A DNA stretch of 64,000 nt from Qipengyuania sp. HL-TH1 (GTDB taxonomy: Bacteria > Pseudomonadota > Alphaproteobacteria > Sphingomonadales > Sphingomonadaceae). The notes beneath the pieces were generated by a model. That model made no database searches. It was given only the letters and a program-made list of their open reading frames with translations, and was not told the origin of the DNA. The stretch spans positions 3,127,302-3,191,301 of the forward strand of contig NZ_CP142675.1 in assembly GCF_036365825.1 (NCBI RefSeq), in the 5' to 3' direction. How positions within the stretch are numbered: position 1 is the stretch's first letter; each line of letters opens with the position of its first letter. This document shows positions 45,594 through 54,803 of the stretch, one piece after another. The translations under genes and the position numbers were made by a program.

Positions 45594-46904
45594 ATGGGAG
45601 GCACCGGCGTCGTCGACCGTTTTCTAGCGATTTTCTCGCAATATATCGACAGCGGGTTCGGCCTGCTTTCGGGCGAGGTTGCCTTCATCGCGACGACGCT
45701 GATCGTTATCGATGTCACGCTCGCTGCGCTGTTCTGGAGCTGGGGCGAGAATGACGACATTATCGCGCGCCTCGTCAAGAAGACGCTCTTCGTCGGAATC
45801 TTCGCCTATATCATCGGCAATTGGAGCGCGCTGGCCAATATCATATTCCAAAGCTTTGCCGGACTTGGCCTCAAAGCCAGCGGTTCTGGCCTTGGCGCTA
45901 ATGATCTGCTGCAGCCGGGACGGGTCGCGCAGGTGGGGATCGATGCTGCCGCGCCCTTGCTTGCGTCGATGGCCGATCTGCTCGGCTATGTCAGTTTCTT
46001 CGAGAACTTCCTGCAGATCATCATCCTGCTGGTGGCCTGGGCCTTGGTGGTCGTCGCCTTCTTCATTCTGTCGATCCAGCTCTTCGTGACGCTCATCGAA
46101 TTCAAGCTGACGACGCTTGCAGGCTTCGTGCTCATCCCTTTCGGCCTGTTCGGCAAGACCGCTTTCATGGCCGAGCGCGTGCTTGGGAATGTCGTCTCTT
46201 CAGGCATCAAGGTGCTCGTGCTCGCCGTCATTATCGGGATCGGCTCGACGCTTTTCGCTGAGTTTACCAGTGCCATTCCGGGCGAGCCGACCATTGAAGA
46301 TGCGCTAGCGATCGTGCTCGCCAGTCTTACCCTGCTCGGGCTCGGCATATTCGGTCCCGGTATTGCCAACGGCATCGTCGCAGGCGGCCCGCAGCTCGGC
46401 GCAGGGGCCGCGGCAGGCACCGCTGTGCTGGCCGGCGGGGCAGCCGTCGGCGGCATTGCCGGCGCCAAGCTTGCGGGCGGCGCTGTAGCCAGCGCAGCAT
46501 CCTCGGTCGCCAGTGGCGCATCGCGCGCTGCTGGAGGCGCCACCATGGCCTATGCGACAGGTTCGGCAGGCAAGAGCGGCGGCGCCGCGGTTGCAGGCGG
46601 CATGGCCGGTGTCGGACGTGCCGCAGGCGGTGCTGCCCTCTCACCTCTGCGTAAGGCGGCGGATAGCGCCAAAGGAAATTTTCGCGAAGGTGCGCGCGCA
46701 GCGGCCAGCAATATGGGTGGCCGGGTTGCTTCCTCGTCGGGGTCGCCGTCTTCAGCGCAATCCGAAAGCGGCCCGCCGAGCTGGGCGAAATCCATGAAAC
46801 AGCGACAGTCTCTGGGACATTCCGCGTCGCTTGCCGCGCACACCGTGCGCGCTGGCGACGGGCACGGAGCTGGAGCTTCCATCGACACTCAGGAAAAGGA
46901 CTGA
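45594..46904 (+). CDS. trbL: TrbL (VirB6-like) polytopic channel protein
   Basis: 436 residues with six to seven hydrophobic helices between about 25 and 255, then a long Gly/Ala-rich, low-complexity tail (from about 260), typical of TrbL. Central inner-membrane part of the transfer channel. Two bases separate it from trbK-alt. Confidence 0.93.
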   Translation: MGGTGVVDRFLAIFSQYIDSGFGLLSGEVAFIATTLIVIDVTLAALFWSWGENDDIIARLVKKTLFVGIFAYIIGNWSALANIIFQSFAGLGLKASGSGLGANDLLQPGRVAQVGIDAAAPLLASMADLLGYVSFFENFLQIIILLVAWALVVVAFFILSIQLFVTLIEFKLTTLAGFVLIPFGLFGKTAFMAERVLGNVVSSGIKVLVLAVIIGIGSTLFAEFTSAIPGEPTIEDALAIVLASLTLLGLGIFGPGIANGIVAGGPQLGAGAAAGTAVLAGGAAVGGIAGAKLAGGAVASAASSVASGASRAAGGATMAYATGSAGKSGGAAVAGGMAGVGRAAGGAALSPLRKAADSAKGNFREGARAAASNMGGRVASSSGSPSSAQSESGPPSWAKSMKQRQSLGHSASLAAHTVRAGDGHGAGASIDTQEKD

Positions 46905-46910
46905 CGCCTC

Positions 46911-47591
46911 ATGTTTAAACGCCCTTCGATCCGATACGGCAAGACACCGCAAGCCGAGACACCTTACCAGCGCGCGGCCCAGGTCTGGGACGAGCGCATC
47001 GGTTCGGCGCGGGTGCAAGCGAGAAGCTGGCGCTATGCCTTTTTTGGTGCGCTCGCGCTGTCGGCAATCCTGACTGGCAGTCTCGTCTGGCAGAACGCGC
47101 GGGGAACCATCGTTCCTTGGGTGGTCGAAGTGAATAAACTCGGCGAAGCGCGTAGCGTCGCGCCCGCCAATGCCGCATTCGACCCAAGCGATCCGCAGAT
47201 TGCGTTTCATCTTGCCCGGTTTATCGAAAACGTGCGCGCCATTCCCGACGATCCGATCGTGGTGCGCGAGAACTGGATGTCAGCCTATGACTTTGCCAGC
47301 GACAAGGGTGCGCTGGCGCTCAACGACTATGCGAGGGCCAACGATCCGTTCGCCGCGATCGGCCGCGAACAGGTTGCGGTCGATGTCACAAGCGTCATCC
47401 GCGCTTCGCCAAGGAGCTTCCGCGTGGCCTGGATCGAGCGCCGCTACCGTGACGGCTCGCTCGCCGAGACGAGCCGCTGGACCGCGATTCTGGGCATCGC
47501 CGTCCAGCCACCCACCAACGCGGATGCGCTTCGAACAAACCCGCTCGGAATATTCGTCACTTCCATCAACTGGTCAAAGGAGCTCGGCTGA
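46911..47591 (+). CDS. trbF: TrbF (VirB8-like)
   Basis: 226 residues with one TM helix at about 40-60 (FGALALSAILTGSLVW) and a periplasmic NTF2-like domain (GRYRDGSLAETSRWTAILG-type strands, then FVTSINWSKELG). Nucleates the channel at the inner membrane. Confidence 0.93.
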   Translation: MFKRPSIRYGKTPQAETPYQRAAQVWDERIGSARVQARSWRYAFFGALALSAILTGSLVWQNARGTIVPWVVEVNKLGEARSVAPANAAFDPSDPQIAFHLARFIENVRAIPDDPIVVRENWMSAYDFASDKGALALNDYARANDPFAAIGREQVAVDVTSVIRASPRSFRVAWIERRYRDGSLAETSRWTAILGIAVQPPTNADALRTNPLGIFVTSINWSKELG

Positions 47592-48589
47592 TGTCCCGCT
47601 CGCATACAATTCCCGCAATCGGCTTTTTCGGCCTTGTCTCGCTCGCTCTCGCCTCGCCTGCCGCAGCGACACCGGCCCCGCAAGCGGCGGCGTCAATCGA
47701 CGCATTGGGCGCGCTCGCAGGGGCTTTCCCGGCCCTGCAAGACAACATCGGAATTCCTCACCTTTTCAGTTTGCGGCAGGCCTCCCCCACTGCCGCGCGC
47801 CGCTCCCCTGGGTCTGGCTCCGCCCCTGACCCCCAGAGCCAAGTGGGAGCGGCGAACGATGCCGCACGGGTCGAGCCCGACGATGTCGGCTTCGACAATG
47901 CGATCCAGCGCTATCCCTATAGCGAGGGCGCGCTGTTTCAGGTCTATACCAAGCCGGGCCAGGTGACCGATATCGCATTGCAGGAGGGCGAAAAGCTCGT
48001 CGGTCCCGGACCGGTTGCTGCCGGCGATACGGTACGCTGGATGATCGGCGATACGCTGAGCGGGACGGGCGCGACGGCGCGCGTCCACATCCTCGTCAAA
48101 CCCACCCGGCCCGATATTGCGACCAATCTCGTGATCAACACCGATCGGCGAACCTATCATGTCGAACTGCGGGCGAACCCCAGTGTCTATATGGCGTCGG
48201 TCAGCTGGAGCTATCCGGCAGACGAATTGATCGCTCTTCGCCGGGCCGAAGAAGACGGAGCGCGCGCCGCGCCGGTTGCAAGCGGATTTGCGCTCGAGAA
48301 TCTCAATTTCGACTACCGGATTTCGGGCGATAGGCCCGACTGGCGACCGGTGCGGATATTCGATGACGGGCAGCGCACCCTGATCGAGTTTCCGCCCGAT
48401 ATTGCGCAAGGCGAGATGCCGCCGTTCTTCGTTATCGGCGAGGATGGGCAGGCGGAGCTGGTCAATTACCGCGTTTCGGGCCGCTACCTGATTGTAGACC
48501 GCCTGTTCGAGAAGGCCGAACTGCGGCTCGGCGCCAGGCGCAGGCAGGTTCGGGTCAAAATCACCAATCGGGCGTGGGGCCGGTCATGA
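47591..48589 (+). CDS. trbG: TrbG (VirB9-like)
   Basis: 332 residues with a Sec signal (about 1-25), a Pro/Ser-rich segment, then the VirB9 beta-rich domain with VRWMIGDTLSGTG, LVINTDRRTYHVEL and RPVRIFDDGQRTLIEF. Outer-membrane core complex protein. Start shares a base with the trbF stop (TGATG). Confidence 0.93.
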   Translation: MSRSHTIPAIGFFGLVSLALASPAAATPAPQAAASIDALGALAGAFPALQDNIGIPHLFSLRQASPTAARRSPGSGSAPDPQSQVGAANDAARVEPDDVGFDNAIQRYPYSEGALFQVYTKPGQVTDIALQEGEKLVGPGPVAAGDTVRWMIGDTLSGTGATARVHILVKPTRPDIATNLVINTDRRTYHVELRANPSVYMASVSWSYPADELIALRRAEEDGARAAPVASGFALENLNFDYRISGDRPDWRPVRIFDDGQRTLIEFPPDIAQGEMPPFFVIGEDGQAELVNYRVSGRYLIVDRLFEKAELRLGARRRQVRVKITNRAWGRS

Positions 48590-49761
48590 ACAGTGAAGCC
48601 GAACCGGACCGGCCTAGTGATGCTGAATCCATCGTTCGTTTACGCGGAGAGGGACCGCGCGTCGTCCGCCTCTCGCGCAAAGCCATCGGCATCGCCAGCG
48701 CCGCTGCTCTGACACTGGTTGGCGGCGCGTTGATTTACGCCCTGCAACCGGTCTCGGAGGCAGGGCCGGATGAGCTGTTTGGAACCGAAACAGTGGCGGT
48801 CGCCGACGGTCTTGCTTCGGGCCCGAGCGACTATTCGCAGGTACCGCGTCTCGGCCCGCCGCTTCCCGGCGATCTCGGCGAGCCCATCCTCAATGCCCAG
48901 GATCGCGGAGCTGTCGCTGCGCTTCCACCAGTCGGATCGCAGCCCGCTGTGCCGCAGACGCAGGGAATAAGTCCCGCAGAGGCAGCGCGTCAGCGCATCG
49001 AGCAGGAGCGCGAAGTGGCGCGGGCCAGCGGGCTCTTCTTTGCGGGCGCTACGGCGGTTTCAAGCACCGATGCATCGCCCACAGCCAATTCGAACGCAGG
49101 GCAGCTTGTGAGCCGGGCCGATGCCGTGGGATCTGCGCCCGCTTTCCTCGAACGCCCGGCCGATCGGCGCACCTCTGCATTGCAGCAGGTCGCCGCGGCG
49201 CCGACGGATGCAGTGCTTCAGGCGGGCTCGGTCATTCCTGCCGCACTTATCACCGGCGTCCGGTCAGACCAGCCCGGCCTTGTGACCGCGCAAGTCACGC
49301 AGAATGTCTATGACAGCCTCACAGAGCGGATTCTGCTTATTCCCCAGGGCGCACGCCTGATCGGCGATTATGCGTCCGATGTCGGCTTCGGGCAGCGCCG
49401 CGTGCTTCTGGCTTGGAATCGCCTGATCCTGCCTGACGGGCGCTCGCTGGTTCTTGAACGCCAGCCCGCCACCGACCCTTCAGGCTATGCCGGGCTCGAG
49501 GACGGCGTCGACTATCACTGGGGCGGGGTGGTCAAGGCTACTCTTGTCTCAACCCTGCTCGGCATCGGCAGCGAACTCGGATTGGGCGGTGACAGCGATC
49601 TCGTTCGCGCGCTTCGCCGGGGCAGCCAGGACACCGTCAACCGTGCAGGGGAGCAGATCGTCTCGCGCGAGCTCGATATTCGTCCGACGCTCACCATCCG
49701 CCCGGGCTACCCGGTACGGGTGCTGGTGACGCGTGATATTATCATGGAGCAGGTACGGTGA
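48586..49761 (+). CDS. trbI: TrbI (VirB10-like)
   Basis: 391 residues from the ATG at 48586 overlapping the trbG stop (ATGA); a GTG 12 bp earlier is less likely. One TM helix (about 35-52), a Pro-rich periplasmic linker, then the VirB10 beta-barrel (GSVIPAALITGVRSDQPG, then PQGARLIGDYASDVGFGQRR and GYPVRVLVTRDI). Spans both membranes in the channel. Confidence 0.94.
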   Translation: MNSEAEPDRPSDAESIVRLRGEGPRVVRLSRKAIGIASAAALTLVGGALIYALQPVSEAGPDELFGTETVAVADGLASGPSDYSQVPRLGPPLPGDLGEPILNAQDRGAVAALPPVGSQPAVPQTQGISPAEAARQRIEQEREVARASGLFFAGATAVSSTDASPTANSNAGQLVSRADAVGSAPAFLERPADRRTSALQQVAAAPTDAVLQAGSVIPAALITGVRSDQPGLVTAQVTQNVYDSLTERILLIPQGARLIGDYASDVGFGQRRVLLAWNRLILPDGRSLVLERQPATDPSGYAGLEDGVDYHWGGVVKATLVSTLLGIGSELGLGGDSDLVRALRRGSQDTVNRAGEQIVSRELDIRPTLTIRPGYPVRVLVTRDIIMEQVR

Positions 49762-49991
49762 CCCGGCTCAAACTCTCCGACATTACCGACGTCAAACCAG
49801 TCAAACTGCCGATCGAGATTTCTGCGCGCTTGCATAGTGACCTTGTCGCGTATGGTGTCGTGTTGAATGGGGGGAACGAAAGGGATGCTCCTCCACCGGA
49901 GCAACTCATTGCGCCCATGCTCGAGCGTTTCGTGGCTACCGACCGTGACTTTGCGAAGGCACGTCGTGCCGCAAAGCGAGCAGAGGTTTAG
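49758..49991 (+). CDS. DUF2274-containing protein
   Basis: 77 residues from a GTG overlapping the trbI stop by four bases. KLPIEISARLHSDLVAYGVV and APMLERFVATDRDFAKARR match the small DUF2274 family, regularly found right after trbI. Helical and soluble; function unknown, possibly regulatory. Confidence 0.85.
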   Translation: MTRLKLSDITDVKPVKLPIEISARLHSDLVAYGVVLNGGNERDAPPPEQLIAPMLERFVATDRDFAKARRAAKRAEV

Positions 49992-50075
49992 CAGTAGTCT
50001 CGCGTCGAGATTTTCGGTGGGTGGGCTGTCTCTCTGCGACTCAAAGCGGGCCACTCAATTGCGAAGAGCAACTGC

Positions 50076-51380
50076 TCAGCCAATTGTCTTTGGCGATCGT
50101 TCGCTGGCGGGCTCCACTGATCTGCCCAGCGCCGCTGAGAGAGTAGCGCCTACCCGGTCGGCGGCCTCTTTGGCCGGATCATAATCGATGTGGGCATAAA
50201 TCATGGTCGAGCGCATATTGGCGTGGCCGAGGATAGCGCCAGTCATAGCGAGGGCTTCGCCACTCGAAGTGGCGATGGCACCCATGGTATGGCGCAGTGT
50301 GTGCGGCGTCACGTTCTTGAGACCGGCCTTGGCAACGATCTTTGGCCATAGTTTTTTGGTTCCCTGAAAGTAGCCTTCCCCGGAGTCCGCCGGGAATACA
50401 TATTTGCTGTCATCGTTTCTTGAGATCGTCCTGATCAATCCGAGTGCCGCCCCTGAAAGTGGCCGGGTCGATTGCCCGGTCTTGCTGTCGGCCAGCACCA
50501 GCAATCCACGCTCGAAGTCTACTTCGTCCCATTTAAGCTCGACGATCTCCTGGCGTCGACAGCCGGTCAGGATCCACATGCGGGTGATGTTGAGAGCCTT
50601 CGGATTAAAGCCCTCTTCCTCTAGCTTGTCACAAGCTTCGCCGAGCTTCCTGATTTCGGCGAGTGACAGAAAACGCGTCCTTCGACCGTCGGTTTTCTTG
50701 ACCACGGCTTTCTCGCAAGGGTTCGAATCGACCAGTCCTCGTCGGACTGCGAAGCTGTACATGGCGGAAAGGTCCCGAAATGCTTTTCGGGCAGCACCGG
50801 GACCGCCGCGCACGACAATACGTTTTCGGTGGCCGATCTTCTGGTCCTTACGTGACTTGCCCTGCTCGACATCGCGGAAGAAACGTTCGATATCGCCAGC
50901 GGTCAGTTCGTTGATCCGCTTATGACCGAGCAGGCGAACCACGTGATGACGCAAGCGACCAATCGTGTGTTTCTTGGTCAAAGGTTTCATCGGCTCGCCC
51001 TGCCGTAGCCCGCGCTGGATATAGCATCCTTCTTCTTCATAGAGATCGACCAGCCCGGCGATCTTCAGTTCAAGGCGCTTGGCATTGCGTTCGGCCGCAG
51101 GGTCGGCACCAAGAGCTGCTGCTGCAAGAACCTCCTTGGCGCGCTTTCGTGCCTGCTCGACAGTCAGCGCACCAAATCGACCGATCGACACGAAGCGTTT
51201 GGGTGCCGAGCGGCCGCCGCCTTCGGCCCGGTAGCGAACAACGAAAGTCTTGATCCCGCTTGGGCCTACTCGCACCCCGAAACCCGAAATCTGACTGTCC
51301 CAGATCTCATAGCGCCTAGATCTTGGCGCCGTCGCATCAAGCAAACGCTTTGTGATCAAAATCGACTTGGGACTCGCCAT
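50076..51380 (-). CDS. int: Tyrosine-type site-specific integrase
   Basis: 434 residues from the ATG at 51380 (GGAG site). N-terminal DUF4102/arm-binding domain, central SAM-like core, and C-terminal catalytic domain with Arg 275/276 (TGCRRQEI), His 360-Arg 363 (HTLRH), His 386 (GHAN) and the nucleophile Tyr 395 (MIYAH). Located next to the tRNA-Gly-derived site, so it is the integrase of the conjugative element. Convergent with the DUF2274 gene, with 84 bp between. Confidence 0.92.
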   Translation of the reverse strand: MASPKSILITKRLLDATAPRSRRYEIWDSQISGFGVRVGPSGIKTFVVRYRAEGGGRSAPKRFVSIGRFGALTVEQARKRAKEVLAAAALGADPAAERNAKRLELKIAGLVDLYEEEGCYIQRGLRQGEPMKPLTKKHTIGRLRHHVVRLLGHKRINELTAGDIERFFRDVEQGKSRKDQKIGHRKRIVVRGGPGAARKAFRDLSAMYSFAVRRGLVDSNPCEKAVVKKTDGRRTRFLSLAEIRKLGEACDKLEEEGFNPKALNITRMWILTGCRRQEIVELKWDEVDFERGLLVLADSKTGQSTRPLSGAALGLIRTISRNDDSKYVFPADSGEGYFQGTKKLWPKIVAKAGLKNVTPHTLRHTMGAIATSSGEALAMTGAILGHANMRSTMIYAHIDYDPAKEAADRVGATLSAALGRSVEPASERSPKTIG

Positions 51381-51567
51381 TTTATGCTCCGTCAAGCGAC
51401 CCCAACCTTGGGTGTCGGGGTGACCACCGGGTGACCACGGGAACGGAAATCGCCGGTCACCTCTGGAAAAGCCTAGCGTAGCCGAACTCAAAAAATAATC
51501 AAGATATCAGATATTTGAGGGCATTTTGGCGTAGAATCGAAAAGCATAGAAAAGGCGACTGGGAAGT

Positions 51568-51612
51568 TTGCCAAGGTTGGGGTCGGGCGTTCGAATCGCC
51601 TCGCCCGCTCCA
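51568..51612 (+). other. 45-bp 3' end of tRNA-Gly(GCC): attachment site of the integrative element
   Basis: The sequence from the anticodon loop TTGCCAA through the T-loop GTTCGAATC to the encoded CCA is that of a tRNA-Gly(GCC) 3' half. The 5' half (D-arm, acceptor strand) is absent upstream, so this is a duplicated 3' end as made by integration into a tRNA gene. It lies 188 bp from the integrase start. Because the fragment keeps the tRNA 3' end, the intact tRNA should be at the other end of the element, to the left. Confidence 0.85.
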
Positions 51613-52133
51613 TTTTTCTTTCGAAAATTGAACCGCTTAAGCGGATCGCAAGTTGGCGGATCCTGCTTCCCCGGTCTGTCGGTTACTCCGGGGAAGCACG
51701 GGGGAAGCACAATTCGGAGTTTCGTGGCGCACTCTGGCGTTTGCATTGCGGCATTCTGAACCACCCGATTCCAAGGTGCAAGGGTTGGCTTGGCGTATGC
51801 CCAGCTTGGAGTGCGGTCGGTGAAAGTATCCAATCTAATTGCCCACTTCGCTTGTCATTTGAAGCGGCGGAATTGGGGCCGTTTCCAAACTGTCTGCTGA
51901 TAGGGTCGAAATTGGGAAAAGCAGCCGTTCGGCTACCGCCCCCAGAGCGGACTGTCCAATTGTGATGGTGCTGTCATTCCCATTTCGACGACTCGATCGA
52001 TGGCATCAAGCAAAGCGTAAAAAACGCCTCGGTCGATCCCAACGCAATGGGCGTCTAACATCTGTCAGACTGGGAACTCCTGGGGTTTGAAAGGATAGAA
52101 GGAATAACCGAATTCATCGAAAAGGGCCCAAAT
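51613..52133. other. Gene-free stretch right of the attachment site
   Basis: No gene is seen. A GCGGAC-type element (CTGTCTGCTGATAGGGTCG... AGAGCGGACTGTCC) lies at about 51888-51958, similar to those at 6.2, 17.1 and 38.6 kb. The promoter of the Zn-ADH gene must lie in the last 150 bp, but no clear consensus is visible. Confidence 0.4.
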
Positions 52134-53315
52134 ATGCGCGCATTAGTCTGGAACGGAACGAACGACATCCGCTGCGAAACGGTCGACGATCCTCGCATCG
52201 AGGATCCCCGGGACTGCATTCTCAAGGTCAGTTCGACCGCGATCTGCGGCTCCGACCTGCATCTGATGGATGGTGTCGTTCCCAAGATGAAACAGGGCGA
52301 TATCCTGGGCCACGAATTCATGGGCGAAGTCGTCGAGGTCGGTGCGGATGTCAAAAGGTTGAAGGTCGGCGACCGGGTGGTGGTGCCCTTCACCATATCC
52401 TGCGGCGAATGCTGGTTCTGCCAGCGCGAAATGTATTCTCTGTGCGATACGACCAATCGCACCGCGGAAAACGCGCGCGCGGCCATGGGCCACGCTCCTG
52501 CCGGACTTTTCGGCTATTCCCATCTGACCGGTGGCTATTCCGGCGGTCAGGCAGAATATGTCAGGGTGCCCCACGCCGATGTCGGTCCGATCAAGCTGGA
52601 AAACGACCTGCCGGACGACAAGGTGCTGTTCCTGTCCGACATCTTTCCGACTGGCTGGATGGCGGCGGAAAACGCCATCGGCAATGAAAAGGGCAAAACC
52701 GTTGCGGTGTGGGGAGCAGGACCGGTCGGCCAGTTCGCAGTGCGCAGCGCGTGGATGATGGGAGCGGAACGGGTCATCGTGATCGACCGGCTGCCTGAAA
52801 GGCTGGCACTCGCCGCGAGCTACGGCAAAGCCGAAACCATCGATTACAGCCAGACCGACGTCAAGGAGGCGCTAGACGAGATGACGGGTGGCCGGGGACC
52901 GGATGCAGGCATCGACGCGGTCGGCGCTGAGGCCCACGGGCACGGCGTGCTGGGCGATATCAAGGACAAGGTCGAGCTGCACACCACCGGCATGTCCGAC
53001 CAGCCGTTTGCGCTGCAGGAAATGGTCATGTCGGTGCGCAAGGGCGGGACGCTGTCCGTCCCCGGCGTCTATGCCGATAAGGTGACGTTCCCGATCGGGC
53101 CTTTCATGAACAAGGGGCTCACCATGAAATCGGGACAGACACACATGCAACGCTATCTCGCGCCGCTGCTTAAGCGGGTGGAAGCCGGTGAGATCGACCT
53201 GTCGGAAATCATCACCCATCGCGGCGACCTCAAGGACGGCCCGGATTTCTACAAGACCTTCCGCGACAAGCACGATGGCTGCATCAAATGCGTGATGAAA
53301 CCGGAGGAGCTATGA
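52134..53315 (+). CDS. Zinc-dependent alcohol dehydrogenase (paralogue of 21052-22233)
   Basis: 393 residues, same length and layout as the first copy: [11 protein letters not shown], catalytic zinc Cys in [24 protein letters not shown], structural zinc Cys in [18 protein letters not shown] loop [13 protein letters not shown]. Acts on formaldehyde or small alcohols in the family. Stands alone between the element border and two decayed genes. Confidence 0.87.
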   Translation: MRALVWNGTNDIRCETVDDPRIEDPRDCILKVSSTAICGSDLHLMDGVVPKMKQGDILGHEFMGEVVEVGADVKRLKVGDRVVVPFTISCGECWFCQREMYSLCDTTNRTAENARAAMGHAPAGLFGYSHLTGGYSGGQAEYVRVPHADVGPIKLENDLPDDKVLFLSDIFPTGWMAAENAIGNEKGKTVAVWGAGPVGQFAVRSAWMMGAERVIVIDRLPERLALAASYGKAETIDYSQTDVKEALDEMTGGRGPDAGIDAVGAEAHGHGVLGDIKDKVELHTTGMSDQPFALQEMVMSVRKGGTLSVPGVYADKVTFPIGPFMNKGLTMKSGQTHMQRYLAPLLKRVEAGEIDLSEIITHRGDLKDGPDFYKTFRDKHDGCIKCVMKPEEL

Positions 53316-53394
53316 TTCAGGTACCGGTTATCTGAAACTGAATGAGCTAACCCTCGCGCCAAGGATCGGACGTCTGATCGATCGTGAGTTCGTC

Positions 53395-53700
53395 TCAATA
53401 AGGTCGGCGGGCCGCCGCGGCGTCGGTGCGGTTGTGATCGAGCCAGCGATCGGCGGGTATGAGGATGACCGGCTTCTGGTTGTAGAAGCGCAAGGCCTCT
53501 TTCGAAGCGTCGGTGATGGTCATCGAATAGCTACGCCCCATTCGTCGCTGTCGCGCTAGATACCGGTGCATAGGGGCTTGTCGCCATCGGGGTGGTCGAA
53601 CCAGATACGGCCTTTAGCGTCCTTTGGTCCTTCGGCATCGTAAAAGGATGAAAAGGGTAACAGGCAGCGGCAGCGAATGGGCAGTACGTCACGGCAGAGG
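53395..53700 (-). pseudogene. Remnant of an SRAP (YedK/HMCES-like) gene
   Basis: Minus-strand pieces resemble the SOS-response-associated peptidase family: CRCLLPFSSFYDAEGPKD, then GRIWFDHPDGDKPL, and in another frame YSMTITDASKEALRFYNQKP and VILIPADRWLDH. The family's N-terminal MCGR-type catalytic Cys start is absent and a frameshift separates the pieces (near 53555). Not expected to be functional; the ancestral protein senses abasic sites. Confidence 0.6.
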
Positions 53701-53888
53701 ATGTCGGTACGACCCCCCAAGACATGGCGCTGGTGCGAACACATACGGCCCATGTCGCCGGGTTACCGCTGGAAGCTGATAGCGTCGGCGGCGATCCATC
53801 GCCATGGACCGCACGGGGGGTCTTTCCTTCGATGTAGCTTGCCGCCCACAGAAGGCTGCATCGGCCACTGTGCGACTGCCCGATCCCC

Positions 53889-54433
53889 ATTCGAGGCGTC
53901 GGTCACCTTGGCGCCGCACTCGCGCAGATGCTGCATCAGGCAGTGGCGCAATTGCTGGTGTCCGATGTCAACGCCGCCGCGACAGCGCGCTTTGCCATCG
54001 CAACCGGCGGCGCCGTCGTTGGTGCCGCCGACATTCTCTCGGCCAAGGCGGACATATTCGCTCCCTGTGGCTGGGCGGCGTGATCGACGAAGTGGCGGCG
54101 GGCAAATTGCGGGCGAAGGTGGTCCGCGGGGCTGCCAACAATCAGCTGGCCACTACGGAGGACGGCGACCGTCTTGCCGAGCGCGATATTCTTTACGCGC
54201 CTGACTACGTCGTGAACGCAGGAGGAATCATCAACGTCGACGCGAAATATCTGGGCTGGCCCCAAGCAGATTCGAACGCACAGGTGGAAGCGACCGCAGA
54301 TCGTCTGGCAGACGTGTTCACCCACGGAAAAACGCACGGAGTCGCGCCACAAACCGCTGCAGATCAATTGGCTCGGCAGCGGATCGCCAAAGCCTCGCTG
54401 GACGCGCCTGACGAACTCGCTGTCGCTGCGTGA
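53889..54433 (+). pseudogene. Glu/Leu/Phe/Val dehydrogenase gene, 5'-truncated and frameshifted
   Basis: Frame 1 gives IRGVGHLGAALAQMLHQAVA with the Rossmann loop GVGHLG, ending KADIFAPCGWAA and a stop at about 54080. The next frame resumes with LGGVIDEVAAGKLRAKVVRG, then AANNQLATTEDGDRLAERDI and APDYVVNAGGIINVDAKYLG. The junction corresponds to APCALGG in intact enzymes, so a small indel caused it. The N-terminal catalytic domain (about 130 residues with the substrate Lys) is missing. Confidence 0.8.
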
Positions 54434-54654
54434 CCGTGGACCGATTTCTTATTCGCGGGGTCGGCTCGCTCGACATGCCTTTGCGTGTGCTCGACCGCAT
54501 GTCGCTACAGGGTGTAACTGTCTATCGTACCGTCATCGACAAAGAGGGGGACGATTATTGCGTCTTGGTCGAGGCTTGTGCGCAGCGCCCACAGCTGATG
54601 ATCGAGAAAACCCGCGGCATGATCCTCGTCAGTTCGGTTGAACACGCCCTTTAG
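54430..54654 (+). CDS. Small ACT-like hypothetical protein
   Basis: 74 residues from a GTG overlapping the stop of the decayed dehydrogenase (GTGA). The strand-helix pattern FLIRGVGSLDMPLRVLDRMS, then YRTVIDKEGDDYCVLVEAC, resembles ACT-like regulatory domains of amino-acid enzymes. It may be a separate regulatory subunit or the fused end of the old dehydrogenase region. No family is confirmed. Confidence 0.5.
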   Translation: MTVDRFLIRGVGSLDMPLRVLDRMSLQGVTVYRTVIDKEGDDYCVLVEACAQRPQLMIEKTRGMILVSSVEHAL

Positions 54655-54803
54655 GAAGGCAAAATCATTAGGCGCGACTTCGCGAGCCGAGAGGGCAGAG
54701 CCAGGATTCCGACATGTTCCCGTCTTCGAGGATCAAGACGAACTCCGACGTTTCGCATCTTCCGTCCTGACTTCATCATGCCTGTCCCCCGTGTGCCGAG
54801 GGA

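Noticed and set aside
51541..51612. A complete tRNA gene
   Set aside because: Only the part from the anticodon loop to CCA is present; the upstream bases do not form a D-arm or an acceptor strand pairing with GCCCGC.
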